Notes: generated by a model not told the origin, from the sequence alone. A DNA stretch of 64,000 bases from Chamaea fasciata (GCA_029207755.1 JARCOQ010000006.1:18760890-18824889); one strand, 5' to 3'. Counted from the stretch's first letter, positions 13,637 through 25,862 are shown. Numbers and translations: made by a program.

Positions 13637-14211
13637 TGCCGTGTGGGGGTTCGGTGTTGCCTTCAGGGAACTCACGTCCCGTTTTCCGGCTAGCTCTAGC
13701 ACTGAGCTTGCATTAAAAGGTACAGTTTGGTATACTGAGATACCTTTCTGAGTCAGTGGGTCTTTGCCTTGGGCAGAAGCATGGTGATGGCGAGGAATGA
13801 AGAGAGGACTCTTGTGGGGTTCAACTGAGGTTTATTTTTCCCAGAGCAGGAACCCAACAAAAGCGAGTTTCCCCCTCTGCTCTCACCTTAAGTACCAGGG
13901 TGGGGACAGGGGAAGGGTACAGGTCTGGAACCAATCCCAAGGGTGGGGGGGAGTGACCCAGGACAAAAGGACAATCAGTAAAACAATTCTATACATAAAA
14001 AGGGGATGGGAGAAACGAGACCCTGCCGAATCACTCGACATCTCCACTAGACTCTTCCAGGCTTCAGGGCGGGGTTGCAGAGTGATGGACAGGACTCATA
14101 ACTCGGGAAAGACCAAAAAGGTGTTTAACATAGGGTGCATAGGACAAACCATGGTAAAGCAAAGAACAAAAGCATGCAGAAATTTGGTAAAACCCAAAAT
14201 GCACCACTACA
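13637..14211 (-). mobile_element. solo ERV LTR, minus strand
   Basis: Read on the minus strand, the segment starts TGTAGTGGTGC and ends CCCCACACGGCA, giving TG...CA ends over about 575 bp. It carries a consensus AATAAA polyadenylation signal (TTTATT on the plus strand at 13831-13836). CT-rich and C-rich U3/U5-like tracts are typical of avian LTRs. No internal retroviral sequence follows on either side, so it reads as a solo LTR. No matching target-site duplication was found, so one end may be misplaced or decayed. The 180-codon plus-strand open frame across it is antisense to the LTR and not a gene. The exact family is not determined. Confidence 0.6.
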
Positions 14212-15475
<1,264 letters not shown>

Positions 15476-18400
15476 AAAAAGAATTTCTTGGAAGGAATTT
15501 CTGTTCCTTATGTCACTCCAAATGAACTGCTTAATCCATCCTTCAGCTTCTTCTACATCAAGGACAGATTAGAAGTCAGTTAGCACCATAAAAATTGTCT
15601 CTGCTGTCCTTAGTATCAGACATAGGAGTCAGGCTCAGAAAAAGAACAAGACCCTATTTTCTCTGATATTCTTTTCCTGTTAACTGTGATTGGGAGAATC
15701 AGGAAACAAATTGTGTTTGACTCAAGATGTTTGGCACTCTGGGCTCATAAGTAAATCAGGAAAAAGAAAGATGTGTGTGATTTCTAGAAGATTAAGTGGA
15801 ACTGGACTGGAAATGTAATACAGGAAAAGTATTACAGGAAACTAATACGGGAAAGTATTCAATTTCTTAAAGAACTTCACATACCAGCAAAGTATTTACT
15901 TTAAAGTATTTCTTTTTCAACTTCAAGCTCTAACTTGTCCAGAAATTATGTTGATATGTGTTTAGAAGTCCTAACTTTTGCTAAGACTGTGATATGTTCC
16001 TTCTTGAAGCACATCAATGAAGGTGTGAAACTCTTCTGTGGGCTTTAAGGATGTATCCACAAAAATTTTGACATAACCAATGTTCTGTTTTAGATAAGTT
16101 TGAAAAAGCTCTAAGTGTAGTTTTATTAATTCTACTTTTGTTTTCTGTATGGAATAAACACAAACTTTACTAATTTATTTAAAAATCAATATCGTATGGA
16201 GAGCAAATTGCTTTTATGGCTTACTTTACAGTGTTATGGCTCACACAGTATTATTGCAGTAAATGCAGAAATGTTAGCACTGTTTAAATCAAAACTGACC
16301 ATTATAAGTAGTTTATAGACAGCAAGCTCAGCAAACAAAACTAGTGTTATAGAAAATAAAAACACATTGATAAAGTAAGTACTTGTCACCTTATAATATT
16401 CTGCAGTTTGTTCAAAATTAGATTTAGAGGTGTTGGCTAATAACTGGACAACACTTTCTTACTCTACATGATTTTAAATTTTACACAAAAGCGGTAATTT
16501 ATCAGTTCAGCTAGAAGGAGTGATGTTGCCATTAAAAGTCATAATACCCATCTTCAAGATTGTTCCTTGTACCTATTGTGGTTTGCAGAATTGTTTTTTA
16601 TTGTTTAGAGTCAGTGATCAAAGAATACTTTCTAGGCTTACCAAGAGTAATATCTAGGAGAGTGTCTCTCTGCAAAGACAACATATTAATACCTAAATGT
16701 GTTTACATAACATTCCTTCAAGTGATGTGAAATTCTATTAAATTGTGAATAAAGGGTAGCCTATAGATTTAATGTTTCAGCAACATACAGAATTTAGTGG
16801 ACACAGGTCATCACTGATTCTTGCTGTGAGAAGAGTGGATGGTAATAAACAAAGGTGTTCTTTTTGTGTGTATTGTCTGCACGTCTCTTTATTCCATGCA
16901 CTTACTCCTCATAAGTAAGATGAGGAATTTGGATTCAGCAGCCTCTCAAGGTCTGCATACTTTGGCATGCTGAGATCTGACCAGAGAAAAGATAGGAAGG
17001 TCTTCATTACACAGTAGTATCCTTTGAGGATATGCCTTAGGCTTTGATTATCAAGGAGAAAGCTCCATGTTCTTCTTAACTGGACTAACACCTTTCCCCT
17101 TCCATCAGTGCTGCTGCTCATCACAGTAAATGCACAGTGGGCTGTAATCCTCCCCTCTGTCCAAGGCCCAGCTGCGTCCAGCCTGGCACAGGGCTGAAGG
17201 CAACACTCAGCTGCAGTGACAATGTGTGCTGCAGAACGGGGCAGTTGCTTAGCTGCTGTTTAACACAGTTCTTTCTTTCCCAGCGCCCCAGGTGAGGTGA
17301 GGATGTTTTGCCCCTGGCATGGTTGCTGCTGACAGAACCAGGAGGAGCAGATATGGCTATCAAGGTTCAGAGCCCCTTTCCACCATTTGGCTTGGTTACA
17401 GCTGCACTGCCTTGTGAACTGTATATGTTAAGCCCTTCTGCAAAATTCATCAGAACTACTTTCAGTAGTCAGGCTTTTACAGACCCTCTTGTTTACTCTG
17501 TTTAATGTGGCTTGCAAAATGAAGTATGGAATAAAACGATTGGGATTCACATGGCATCATAATGGAGTTAAAAATACAGCTATCACAGATGTCCAAAGCT
17601 ATCTTTAAAAAATAATGATTTTTAAAAGATTGTTTTATGTCCATTTGTTTTAGCATATCTAAATGAATAACAGAAATAATTTCCTTCAAATATATTACCT
17701 TCATGCCTTACTGTACTTAAACAGATGCATGATCTTAGCATGGGACTAGTCTTGCTCACTCTAAAGGGACTAAGTTTGTGCTTAGCTTTAAGCACATTTA
17801 AACTTTTTTTTTTTATTCAGGAGGTGATATTTCAAGAAAAAATATCAGCTTCTGTGCATAAAATAAATGTTAAGACATTATATAATGTATAATTTAATCC
17901 AACCAATTAGCAAGTGAAAAGATTCAGTATTAATAAAAAGGTGTATCATTAGACTATGCATTTCTTGCGGCAAGAAATTTTAAAAAAAATGTGTTCAACT
18001 GTTTGGAGGCGTAATTTTATATTCCCAGGCAAGATTTTGTCCAGAGGATTCTTATGGACTTAAGAAACTTCTTTCTTTGCAACTTGACTCAGAGATTTCT
18101 GCAATGGCATGAACAACTTGCAGTTAAGTGAAACACTTGTGAGTGTGTTTCAGGAAGTCCAGTTATTCCCTTAGGAAACAGTTTCGTATTCTTCATGTGG
18201 ATAACTTAATATTATTGTGTATTGATATTCTGGTAAAAAAATTATACAATCAATGGATGAAAAAGAAACGGGCATCTCAGGAGCTGTACAAGGATGCCAA
18301 GATAAGGAAAAGGAAGACACAAATAATAAGAGAGCACATGTGTAGCTGCATATGTTTTGTAGCCTACCAGTGACAGCACTCGACTTGAAATTGGGCATAG

Positions 18401-19784
18401 CTGAATTAGATCTTAAAGATCAGTTAAGTTTAGTGAGCTGGCATTTTGCACAATTAATTAACTAACTGATATTGGCATTTTGGCAAGCAATTAGTGCTGA
18501 ATTTCAAATAGAATGGTTTAAGTATTAGGATTTAATTCTTATGGATATGATGGCATAGTTATGAAATGTTATCTCTGCTATTAATTCCTTTAAATCTGAC
18601 ATCAGAAAAAAATCTGTTTTATAGAAAATGTGGACAGGGATGCACGCCACTTTGTATTTCTAACTCTTGTGTAATTCAGTTAAGAACTGAAAAAGGAGTT
18701 GTCAGAGAGGTTGCTGGACTAGGCTGGTGGCTTTCTGAAGAAAATCCTGCAGCAGTGTTTTAAGTTGTGTTGTAATGAGCTGCTTCTGGTTGAAAAAAAA
18801 AAGAGAGAATCAATTTTTAGAGATGCTGAATAGATGGGTGGCGAACGTGGATCAATTAAATTAAAGTACCTCCTATTTAGAATTCTAAGTCTAACTCTTC
18901 AGCACAATATTCCCATGGCAAAAATACTTTCAACTGCATGAGCAGGAATATGAGAGCATATTAAGTTTTGAGAAGTTAAGAAAGCAAAATAGTTAGAGAA
19001 ACAGTCGTGAATTCAAGGTCCCAATCCATCAAAATTTGTACAGAAATAATAGGCACTAAAAAAGTCCTGTATTTTCATCCAGTGCAGCCCTTCAGACTTT
19101 GAACAAGGCCATGATGTCAGTGAAATGCAAGCATGCAAATATTTATGAAATAATTTCAAATTTCAGTAATGCCAATCCCAGATTATAAAACAGACAGACC
19201 GTAAATGTGACTTCAGTCACTCAATTCCTCCAACCTCTCCACAAAGTAAAAAAAAATAGAGAAGAAATTCACTTTTGTTTTTGTTTTCATTCTCATTTAC
19301 CTTTATAACCTTGAACATCCCCTTTATTCACAGACCCTCTGAAACTTTATTCCCACATATGTTAGACTCAAAACACTGAAGCAACTTGTAGTATCAGACA
19401 TGTAGTCCTTCCTATAATGGCAGTTCTTCAGTTTTCAGAGCAAGATATGGGAAGCAGGGGCAAAGGGTCATCAATTTAAGACTTGCTGACCTGATGGCTG
19501 ACTCATTATGTCAGTTTTTAGGTTGAGGCTGAGGTTGGTTCATAGTCTGAGCAGATTCTGCATAATCAATTGTTTTGTATCAATCTATTCAGTAATCACA
19601 GATGTTGCTAGCTTTAGCAAGCAATAAAGTTTGTGAGTAATTTTTTTTTCTTTCCTGATGAAGCATAAAAATAAGTAACAATTTTGAAAATCCTTTTCTT
19701 TGCAGCACTTGTTTTAGTATTTAATGGAACTGTTGACTTTTAAACCTCAGGCAGTGCCTTCCTACACCTCCCAAATTGCTTTTG
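15476..19784. other. AT-rich unique DNA, no gene recognised
   Basis: No exon, RNA gene or clear mobile element recognised. A GC-richer patch lies at about 17130-17400 but has no coherent open frame and no recognised repeat. Open frames up to 80 codons overlap on both strands without domain signals. Confidence 0.5.
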
Positions 19785-19789
19785 TTAGC
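19785..19789. repeat. 5-bp target-site duplication, low-coordinate copy (TTAGC)
   Basis: TTAGC lies directly outside the TGTCATGG terminus that begins at 19790. The same five bases follow directly after the opposite terminus at 21239-21243. A 5-bp duplication is the expected integration footprint of ERVL-type retroelements and shows that 19790-21238 inserted as one unit. Confidence 0.85.
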
Positions 19790-20468
19790 TGTCATGGGTT
19801 TTGTAAAGAGCATCCTTGTTGGACAGCAATGGGGAGGGTTTTTCATGAGCTGGGGAAATGTACTCCCTCAGCACTTGGCCCATCTCATGCATCTCTTTTA
19901 CCAGAACCTCAACCCAATCCGGGTGGGTCCTTTCTGAGGCAGGCTGTGGGGCAGAGTCAGGCTCTGGGCTATCATCCCTATTCTGTGGGGTAGGTATCAG
20001 GGTGGTTATCCAGGTCAATCTTCCCTTATCTCTGAATGCTAAATAGAATACGCCTATTAGCAGCACCAGCCATTGTATGATATCATTAGCATTCAGAGAG
20101 GATTTAAACCCTTCAAAAACTGGTGGGGCAGACCCAAAGAGATGGGTAAAGGGTTGGGAAAAAGAAACTTCCCCCGGTGTCATTTCCTCACAGTAGGTAC
20201 CATTGTTAAAGTAACTCAAAAAACACACAGTTAGTGTATGATAGTCCTGAATCCATATGCCTGCCTTCCAGAGGAAATTAAAAATCCATGAGTTCTTCAC
20301 CTTATTAAGCCATAAAATAAACTGGATGACAGTCACAGTAGCTTTACTTATGGGGCCCATATTTAGATAAGGGCTTGCAAATGGCAGAAATACAGCCACA
20401 ACCATGTGCCACCCAAACCAGGGAAAACTGGACCACATGATGCTGTCCAACAAGGCTTCTATACACAA
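19785..20468 (-). CDS. uninterrupted ERV open frame just downstream of the primer binding site, membrane-type protein
   Basis: 227 codons without a stop, or 217 if translation starts at Met11 (20438). Met11 opens a Trp/Phe-rich hydrophobic N-terminus. Seen in the product: hydrophobic segments at about residues 17-35 and 45-55; an aromatic stretch near 60-73; a short Cys-bearing loop (Cys82, Cys93) with an NGT glycosylation sequon at Asn89; a strongly hydrophobic segment at 130-145 followed by basic residues; then an acidic, proline-rich tail and a probable amphipathic helix near 183-205. Its place right after the primer binding site is that of gag or a pre-gag frame, but no capsid or nucleocapsid motif was recognised and function is unknown. 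The stop codon falls in host target DNA just beyond the element, so the frame is 3'-truncated. Expression is unproven. Confidence 0.5.
   Translation of the reverse strand: MCIEALLDSIMWSSFPWFGWHMVVAVFLPFASPYLNMGPISKATVTVIQFILWLNKVKNSWIFNFLWKAGIWIQDYHTLTVCFLSYFNNGTYCEEMTPGEVSFSQPFTHLFGSAPPVFEGFKSSLNANDIIQWLVLLIGVFYLAFRDKGRLTWITTLIPTPQNRDDSPEPDSAPQPASERTHPDWVEVLVKEMHEMGQVLREYISPAHEKPSPLLSNKDALYKTHDS
19790..19813 (+). repeat. 24-bp terminal inverted repeat, copy 1
   Basis: The first 24 bases of the insertion on the plus strand begin TGTCATGGGTTT and end AAGAGCAT. They are the exact reverse complement of 21215-21238, with no mismatch. The next 15 bases (19814-19828, CCTTGTTGGACAGCA) are an exact inverted copy of leader sequence at 20441-20455. 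Confidence 0.9.
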
Positions 20469-20520
20469 GAACTTAGGTCACCAAAGAACAGCTATTCCTT
20501 TTTCCTCTCAATGCCCTCTA

Positions 20521-20538
20521 GCCCCACGTTGGGTACCA
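20521..20538 (-). other. retroviral primer binding site, tRNA-Lys type
   Basis: On the minus strand the site reads TGGTACCCAACGTGGGGC, starting five bases after the inferred CA end of the LTR. From memory it matches 16 of 18 positions of the tRNA-Lys(1,2) primer binding site used by foamy viruses (differences at positions 4 and 5). It marks the LTR/leader boundary and fixes the element's orientation. Confidence 0.7.
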
Positions 20539-20543
20539 AAATC

Positions 20544-21238
20544 TGTCTTGATTTAGATAGACAGGTGTCTGCCAGGGAGGGTGGGAGTCTCTCTTAAAAT
20601 GTAAGCCCCTTCCCCCTTTTCCAAATTATCATAAATTTGCAATTAAAAGGCTGTCAGGCAAAGATTTTGGGAACAGGTATAGCAGTTCTTTACTAGGGAT
20701 ATAAAAATACAGGTGTTGTAGTACAGAAGAATAAGCAAACAAATAAAAAAACAAGAAATCCTAGAAAACCCTGACAGAGTCAGAAAAACAACCTGACACG
20801 CTGTTAGTCAGGGTGTTGGAAGGAGTCCAAAGTAAGCCCTCCTGGAGTGGCAGATGTGGTTCTGTTGGAGTAGAGGTGGTCCCATTGAAGAAAAAGGGTC
20901 CAGTAATGGTGAGATGGGTCCGGTCTTCCTCCAGGGATCTGGTGGAAAAACTGGAAACCTAGTGGGACTGTGGCTCCTTTTTATCTAGGTTAAGATGGTT
21001 TGGCTCCTCCTCCCTGTGTGGAGCAGCTTACAATAGTGCAGTGTAATGTGTAATGTCATTGATGAGCTCTTAATGGTCCATTAGCAGAAGATATTTCCAT
21101 GGGAGTAGTGAAACTATGAAGAGAGATAAGTAGCACTCCACCACCTGATAAGTGACACTGACTCATTTGAGCAAAGATAAGCAATTCTGCTCCACCTAGA
21201 TGGAATAGAATAATATGCTCTTTACAAAACCCATGACA
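20544..21238 (-). mobile_element. ERV 5' LTR
   Basis: On the minus strand it starts TGTCATGGGTTT and ends ATCAAGACA, 695 bp, with the primer binding site directly after. Internal signals in the expected order are a TATA-like ATAAAAAG (plus 20977-20984) and, about 290 bases downstream, a variant polyadenylation signal AGTAAA (plus 20689-20694). The TATA box should drive transcription toward the open frame on the minus strand. No second LTR is present to date the insertion by divergence. The intact neighbouring frame and perfect duplications suggest it is not very old. Confidence 0.75.
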
Positions 21239-21243
21239 TTAGC
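21239..21243. repeat. 5-bp target-site duplication, high-coordinate copy (TTAGC)
   Basis: Follows directly after the CCATGACA terminus and is identical to 19785-19789. Confidence 0.85.
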
Positions 21244-23555
21244 TCAGGTACCTTTTGTTATTTCCTGCAACATATTTGCCAAAACAGTCTTATCTTGCTC
21301 TTGTATGATTATTTCAAGATCATCTAATGTGCCTTGAGTTAAGACAACGAGAGATGTTCTTTCTATGAAACAAGTCATCCATGAAATGAGGTCAGCAGTT
21401 CTTCCTGTGTGTCCCTTATATTCCTTCATAAATTTGTCTTGTCGCTACAACTCCCTTTTAAGTCAGAAAAAGAGGCAGAAGAGATAAGGGAGAGTGATTA
21501 TTCTATAAATTTTGTGGTATTCTCTTTGCTCCCTTCCCACAATGCTGCACCTACAACACTCCTGTTACTGGAGAAGACTTAATGCCTCTTCAGAATGCTA
21601 GGTCTGGTAGCTGACAGTCTTCAGAGACTTTTTGGACCCGCTCCACCAACATGTGCCTGTTCTTTATTTTTGGTAGAACATGTAAATTTTAAGCCCTGAT
21701 TCACTGAATATGACTTGATTTGGGAGTAAAACCATGCATTCTTCCCTTTAAATGTCAGTGTTTCAAATCTGGAATATCAGGAATTTAATTTCCCTTCCAT
21801 TAAACGTGGATAAAAGTCCTAGGGTAAGGACAATAAGGTGATGTTGAGAGGATGAATTTCTGGTATGTAAAATGACTGCCATAAACTTAGAGACTTTGCA
21901 AGGGCTGAGACAGACTGACTTGCCTATTAAAATCCCCAAGATTAAAAGTACATGTCCTCTGCCATGCTGAAAGTAAATAATTAAGTCCTTTGTGTCATGA
22001 TTTAATCTTTAGATTTGAAGAGAACATTTAAAGAGAACCCTACTTTACCTGGATTAGTACCTATGGTGTCAATCTTCTGAAAGAACTCCAAACTATAATT
22101 GAAGTTTCTCTCTTTCTCTCTTCTGTCCTTTATTACCTATTCCATAAGAGATGTTGAGAAAGATATCTTTTCTTGTTTCAAAGTTCAGTTATTCTTTCCT
22201 TGGTCAGATTGTTTTTTTCTGCTTTATTCCTCCGCCCCCGACTCTAGCTTGTAATAGGTGTTATTATATTTCGGTTTCCTAAGTTTATGTTTCATGCTGA
22301 GGGAAAATAATACTCCTGATTAAAAAGTAAACTACATGTACTATAATATTTAAAATAGTAGATTTCAGTCATCTTTGATTATGCTTCATCAAGCGTATCT
22401 TTATCTCCAAACTGTTTAAAATTCACAAAATGCACAAAAAAGGTTGTTTGGCTGTTCTGGTATGCTTGTTACTCTATTGAATTGAACCTGTCTCATGGTT
22501 TATGCGTATTCTGTTTCCTGGCTGGAAAAGGGAAAGTTATTCTCATCTTTTATGCTACATGCTAGTATAATGTAGATAATAAATCATGTAAAAGCTTTGA
22601 AGATTTCTTTTATGAAAGGCAAAAACTTTTTCTGAAAAAAAACCCAACCCCACACCAAAGCAAGAGAAGAGAGAAATAATTAAACTATTTTTTATTACTT
22701 GTACATGTTTTAAATCCAATTTGTTTCAAAATCTGCATGTTGCTAAATAAGATCTAGTGCTACTACATGCCACATTAAGGATTTTAGGAATTCATTAAAA
22801 TGATTTTAACTTTTCTTGGGTAAAAGTCAAAAGAACTGGCAAAATATCAGAGCTGAGAAAAACACCCAGGCTATTGCTGTGCCAGTTGCTGCACTTGCTA
22901 CAACAGACCTAAATGGGTTATTCTTAAGCCTCCAACATGAAAGTATATTTAGCATTTTGAAAATACTTTTCTTTCATTTTGAGGCAGTTTTGTAAGAAGT
23001 GCTATGGAAATCTAAGGCACAGAAAAATCTTTTAAATCTTCAATGCTTGAACATAAGCAATGCAAGCAGGGTTTAAATTGTCTCGCAGACAAATGATACT
23101 TCCTGCTGAGCTGACCCATTCTGTGACACTATTTAAGTGGATTTTTTTTTCCTGTTTGTGATCTCTTATTTGTTCTATTACACTTCAAAGCTGTGTTCTA
23201 TAATTTCAGGCAGCTCCTGGAACTTTCATCTTCAGGACCTTGTATGCTTTACTTAATTAAGTGATATGCAGGCTTTAAGATCTAGAGTTTGGACATAAAG
23301 GATTATGTTAAATGACATAGAGCTGATCTGATCTGATCTGAGGTTCCATATGATGTGGTTATTCTTATTTTGATCTCAATTAAATGCAGCTAAACAATGA
23401 TCTGCCCCTACCTAACAAATGGAGATGACTTTTCTCTAATTCTATCCATGTATGGGGAATTATTTATTTGTTATAAAGAAGAAATTTTGCAGTAATCTAT
23501 TTGAACTATATGTAGTCTAAATACGTAAAATGTACTTTGAATAAGCAATACATTC
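21244..23555. other. AT-rich unique DNA, no gene recognised
   Basis: No coding exon, RNA gene or assigned repeat. A short (CTGAT)n run of about four units lies near 23321-23341. The small minus-strand frame at 21244-21429 lacks recognisable features. Confidence 0.5.
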
Positions 23556-23577
23556 TATATATATATATATATATATT
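23556..23577. repeat. (TA)n microsatellite
   Basis: About ten TA units followed by an AT-rich continuation to about 23590. Confidence 0.85.
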
Positions 23578-24654
23578 AAAATATATACCATCATAAAGAA
23601 AGAAAAAAAAACTGTAAAAAATCATATTTTTTCCACTTTCAAAGAAAACCAGAAGCATGCTTGTTTGAAGAAAGCCATCATAGTATCATAATATATGGAG
23701 AAAGCATCATCAGCTTAAATATTTTTTAAACCCATTCCACATACCAAGATCACATAGATGCTCTTTCCAAGAGCTGCCTTCACAGAAGGTGTATCACCTT
23801 GTAAAGAGTAGTCTTTGTGGAAAGTTATATATAGATAGAAACTAATGATATGTTGTATGTATAGTACTGAATGACATATAAATACTATATGATAAACACC
23901 ACCCCCTTGTAGAGAATTTTTATCTTTTTTCATCCCTTTATTGCATATCCATCAATGTGTTGCTTCTTAAGAAAGCAAGAAGAGTAGCCTTTCATCTTAG
24001 CAATAACTTTCAGAAATTATCTGCCTGAATATGTTGATATGACACACAGAAAATACTAACAGTGATGAGAAAGAAAAGCTAAAATCTACCGCAGTCTGTA
24101 TGCTAGCTGAAAGTTGTGTAGTCTCAATCTGTGTGTCACCACTGAAATAATTCCTCTGATATTGGGCCCTAAAATGTTAAATGTAAGTGTAACATGTGTG
24201 TTAGAGGCTATTTTGAACCTACTCAAATGATGGTTTTCACAATCTCCTTTTGTGGTTCAGAAGATCATTTTAAAGCAAGAGTGCTAACACTACTTGAAAA
24301 TAGAATTCTTACCCAGTGTGATATTAAAATCTGTTGGCACTAATTTATATACTGAATTTGGTTGAAAAGTATGGAAAATGCTGAATTAATAAAAATGCAA
24401 TTAGGAAATGTTAAAATATAGCAAAGCAATATAAAATGAAGACTATTTGTATGTTAGCATTAAGGAGATTTATTTTCTCTCATCAAAAATCATCAGAACA
24501 ACGTATTCAGCTGGCTTTGATGTGAAACTGAATCTTTCCATTTTGTCTTGTACGAACTGTGGATCAAGTGGCTCATGATGTGGGCTACCCTCCTCAGCTG
24601 GATTGCCTGTAAGTCTGCAATGGGTAAAAGATGCCCACCCTAGGTCTAAAATAC
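23578..24654. other. AT-rich unique DNA, no gene recognised
   Basis: Nothing recognised. The last 180 bases ahead of the CR1 tail might be diverged repeat but could not be matched. Confidence 0.45.
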
Positions 24655-24756
24655 CCTTGGGCACACGGTGCAACTCTTGGGGATAGTGCTTTGAGGGTTG
24701 GGAGTTGATGATCCTTGTGGGTCTCTTCCAACTCAGTTTATTCTGTCATTCTGTGA
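24655..24756 (+). mobile_element. CR1 LINE 3' terminus (or CR1-tailed SINE)
   Basis: The string GGGCACACGGTGCA, then TGGGGATAGTGCTTTGAGGG, GTTGATGATCCTTGTGGGTC and TTCCAACTCAG, closing on two ATTCTGTSA-type units, is a CR1 3' tail of a different subfamily from the one at 13.5 kb. Some avian SINEs borrow this tail. No tRNA-like head with A and B boxes was recognised upstream, so a truncated CR1 is the simpler reading. Confidence 0.85.
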
Positions 24757-25828
24757 AAATCAGCACAAAGGCTTGACATAAAATCCCTTCCCTACTTAAG
24801 ACCACACTTGCATAACTTAGGCAAAAAGATGTGTTCTTTCTGATTCTTATCATGCTGAGATATATACAGTAAAGTTAGTTTTTCAAGAACAGTAAAATTT
24901 TAGTACATACTTGGTACCTTGGGAACCTTAAAAAAAAAAAGGAAAAAAGGAAAATATAATGATTGTCTTTCAGATTAATAAGAAGGCTGGTGTTCTTTTA
25001 AGGATCAAAAATTAATACATGCTGCATTTTGGCACTATAAAATTTCAGTGTATACATCCAGTTCTGTCTGCCTGTGATCCTGAATTCCTCGTGAGGGTCA
25101 CATTTTAATTTAACCACCAAACAGCTACTTGTCAGGCCCTGTAAGGTTCACCAGTTCCCTAAGAAAATCTTAGAATCTTGAGTTGTAGAAGTATTTCAGA
25201 GACATAATTTCTTCTTTCTTATTCTTCATTATTTCATCCTTTAGATGGGGCTAGTAATGACTGGTTAGTTAATATTCATACAATATTTGGCATGTATAGC
25301 AAGTTGATTTTCCAGGCTTTGTTTAGGCAGCAGACTGAATGAAAAGGTGCATTCATGTAAGCTACCCTACTGGAGACCAAGTGTAACATCTTATATGCTG
25401 ATATTTATGTAGGGGAAAAATACATATGTGGAAGAAATATAACTGCCTTCTCGAACAGAAAGCTTTATTTCCCTCTTGTAATGCAGAATAATTTAAGATA
25501 GGGGGAAGTTTGGGCTGAGGAAAAAATTGTCAAACAGTTAAGGAAGGTGAATGCAAGCTAAAAAGAATCAGCAGGAAAATAAACTTTATATTTTAAGTTC
25601 AATCCAGTATCTGTTCCTGTTGAAACTGGTTCAGGCTCTGAAAGAAGCTGCTGGCTGGGCACTGGAAACCTAAACTAACCCAGCATTACCAGAGGACTGT
25701 TCTCTGATGGGTACATCTGCTCAGATCAAGAGGTTGAAAGGGGCTCAATTTGTAATCAATGTGTTGGAAAGTCAGGTTCAACAAGATTTCCTCTGTGTGT
25801 GTGCATGTGTGTGTATGGAACAAGACAG
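24757..25828. other. AT-rich unique DNA, no gene recognised
   Basis: No supported feature apart from a short, impure TG-rich patch at about 25793-25815. Confidence 0.5.
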
Positions 25829-25862
25829 GAAAATTTTCTTTTCTGAAGAAAAGAAAATTTTC
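25829..25862. repeat. perfect 15-bp inverted repeat with 4-nt loop
   Basis: GAAAATTTTCTTTTC at 25829-25843 and its exact reverse complement at 25848-25862 are separated by TGAA. It could extrude as a cruciform or fold as RNA. The stem is almost pure A/T with purine and pyrimidine blocks, so chance or replication-slippage origin is likely. A microRNA precursor is unlikely because the stem is too short. Confidence 0.85.

Larger units (their letters stand above)
19790..21238 (-). mobile_element. truncated ERV with inverted U3 terminus at its far end
   Basis: A 1,449-bp insertion bounded by perfect TTAGC duplications. In sense (minus-strand) order it holds an LTR (21238-20544), a primer binding site (20538-20521), a short leader and one open frame. 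It then ends in an inverted copy of the first 24 bases of the LTR (19790-19813). No second LTR, polypurine tract, protease, polymerase or envelope is present. Both ends therefore read TGTCATGGGTTT inward, as terminal inverted repeats, rather than the U3 start plus U5 end of an ordinary provirus. Proviral order and the 5-bp duplication indicate an ERVL-like origin. Alternatively it belongs to a non-autonomous family with these ends; copies elsewhere in the genome would tell. Confidence 0.8.

Noticed and set aside
17130..17400. GC-richer patch with CCCAG/CGCCCCAG/GTGAGG splice-like arrangement
   Set aside because: The implied exon is only eight bases, and no coherent open frame or repeat match was seen.
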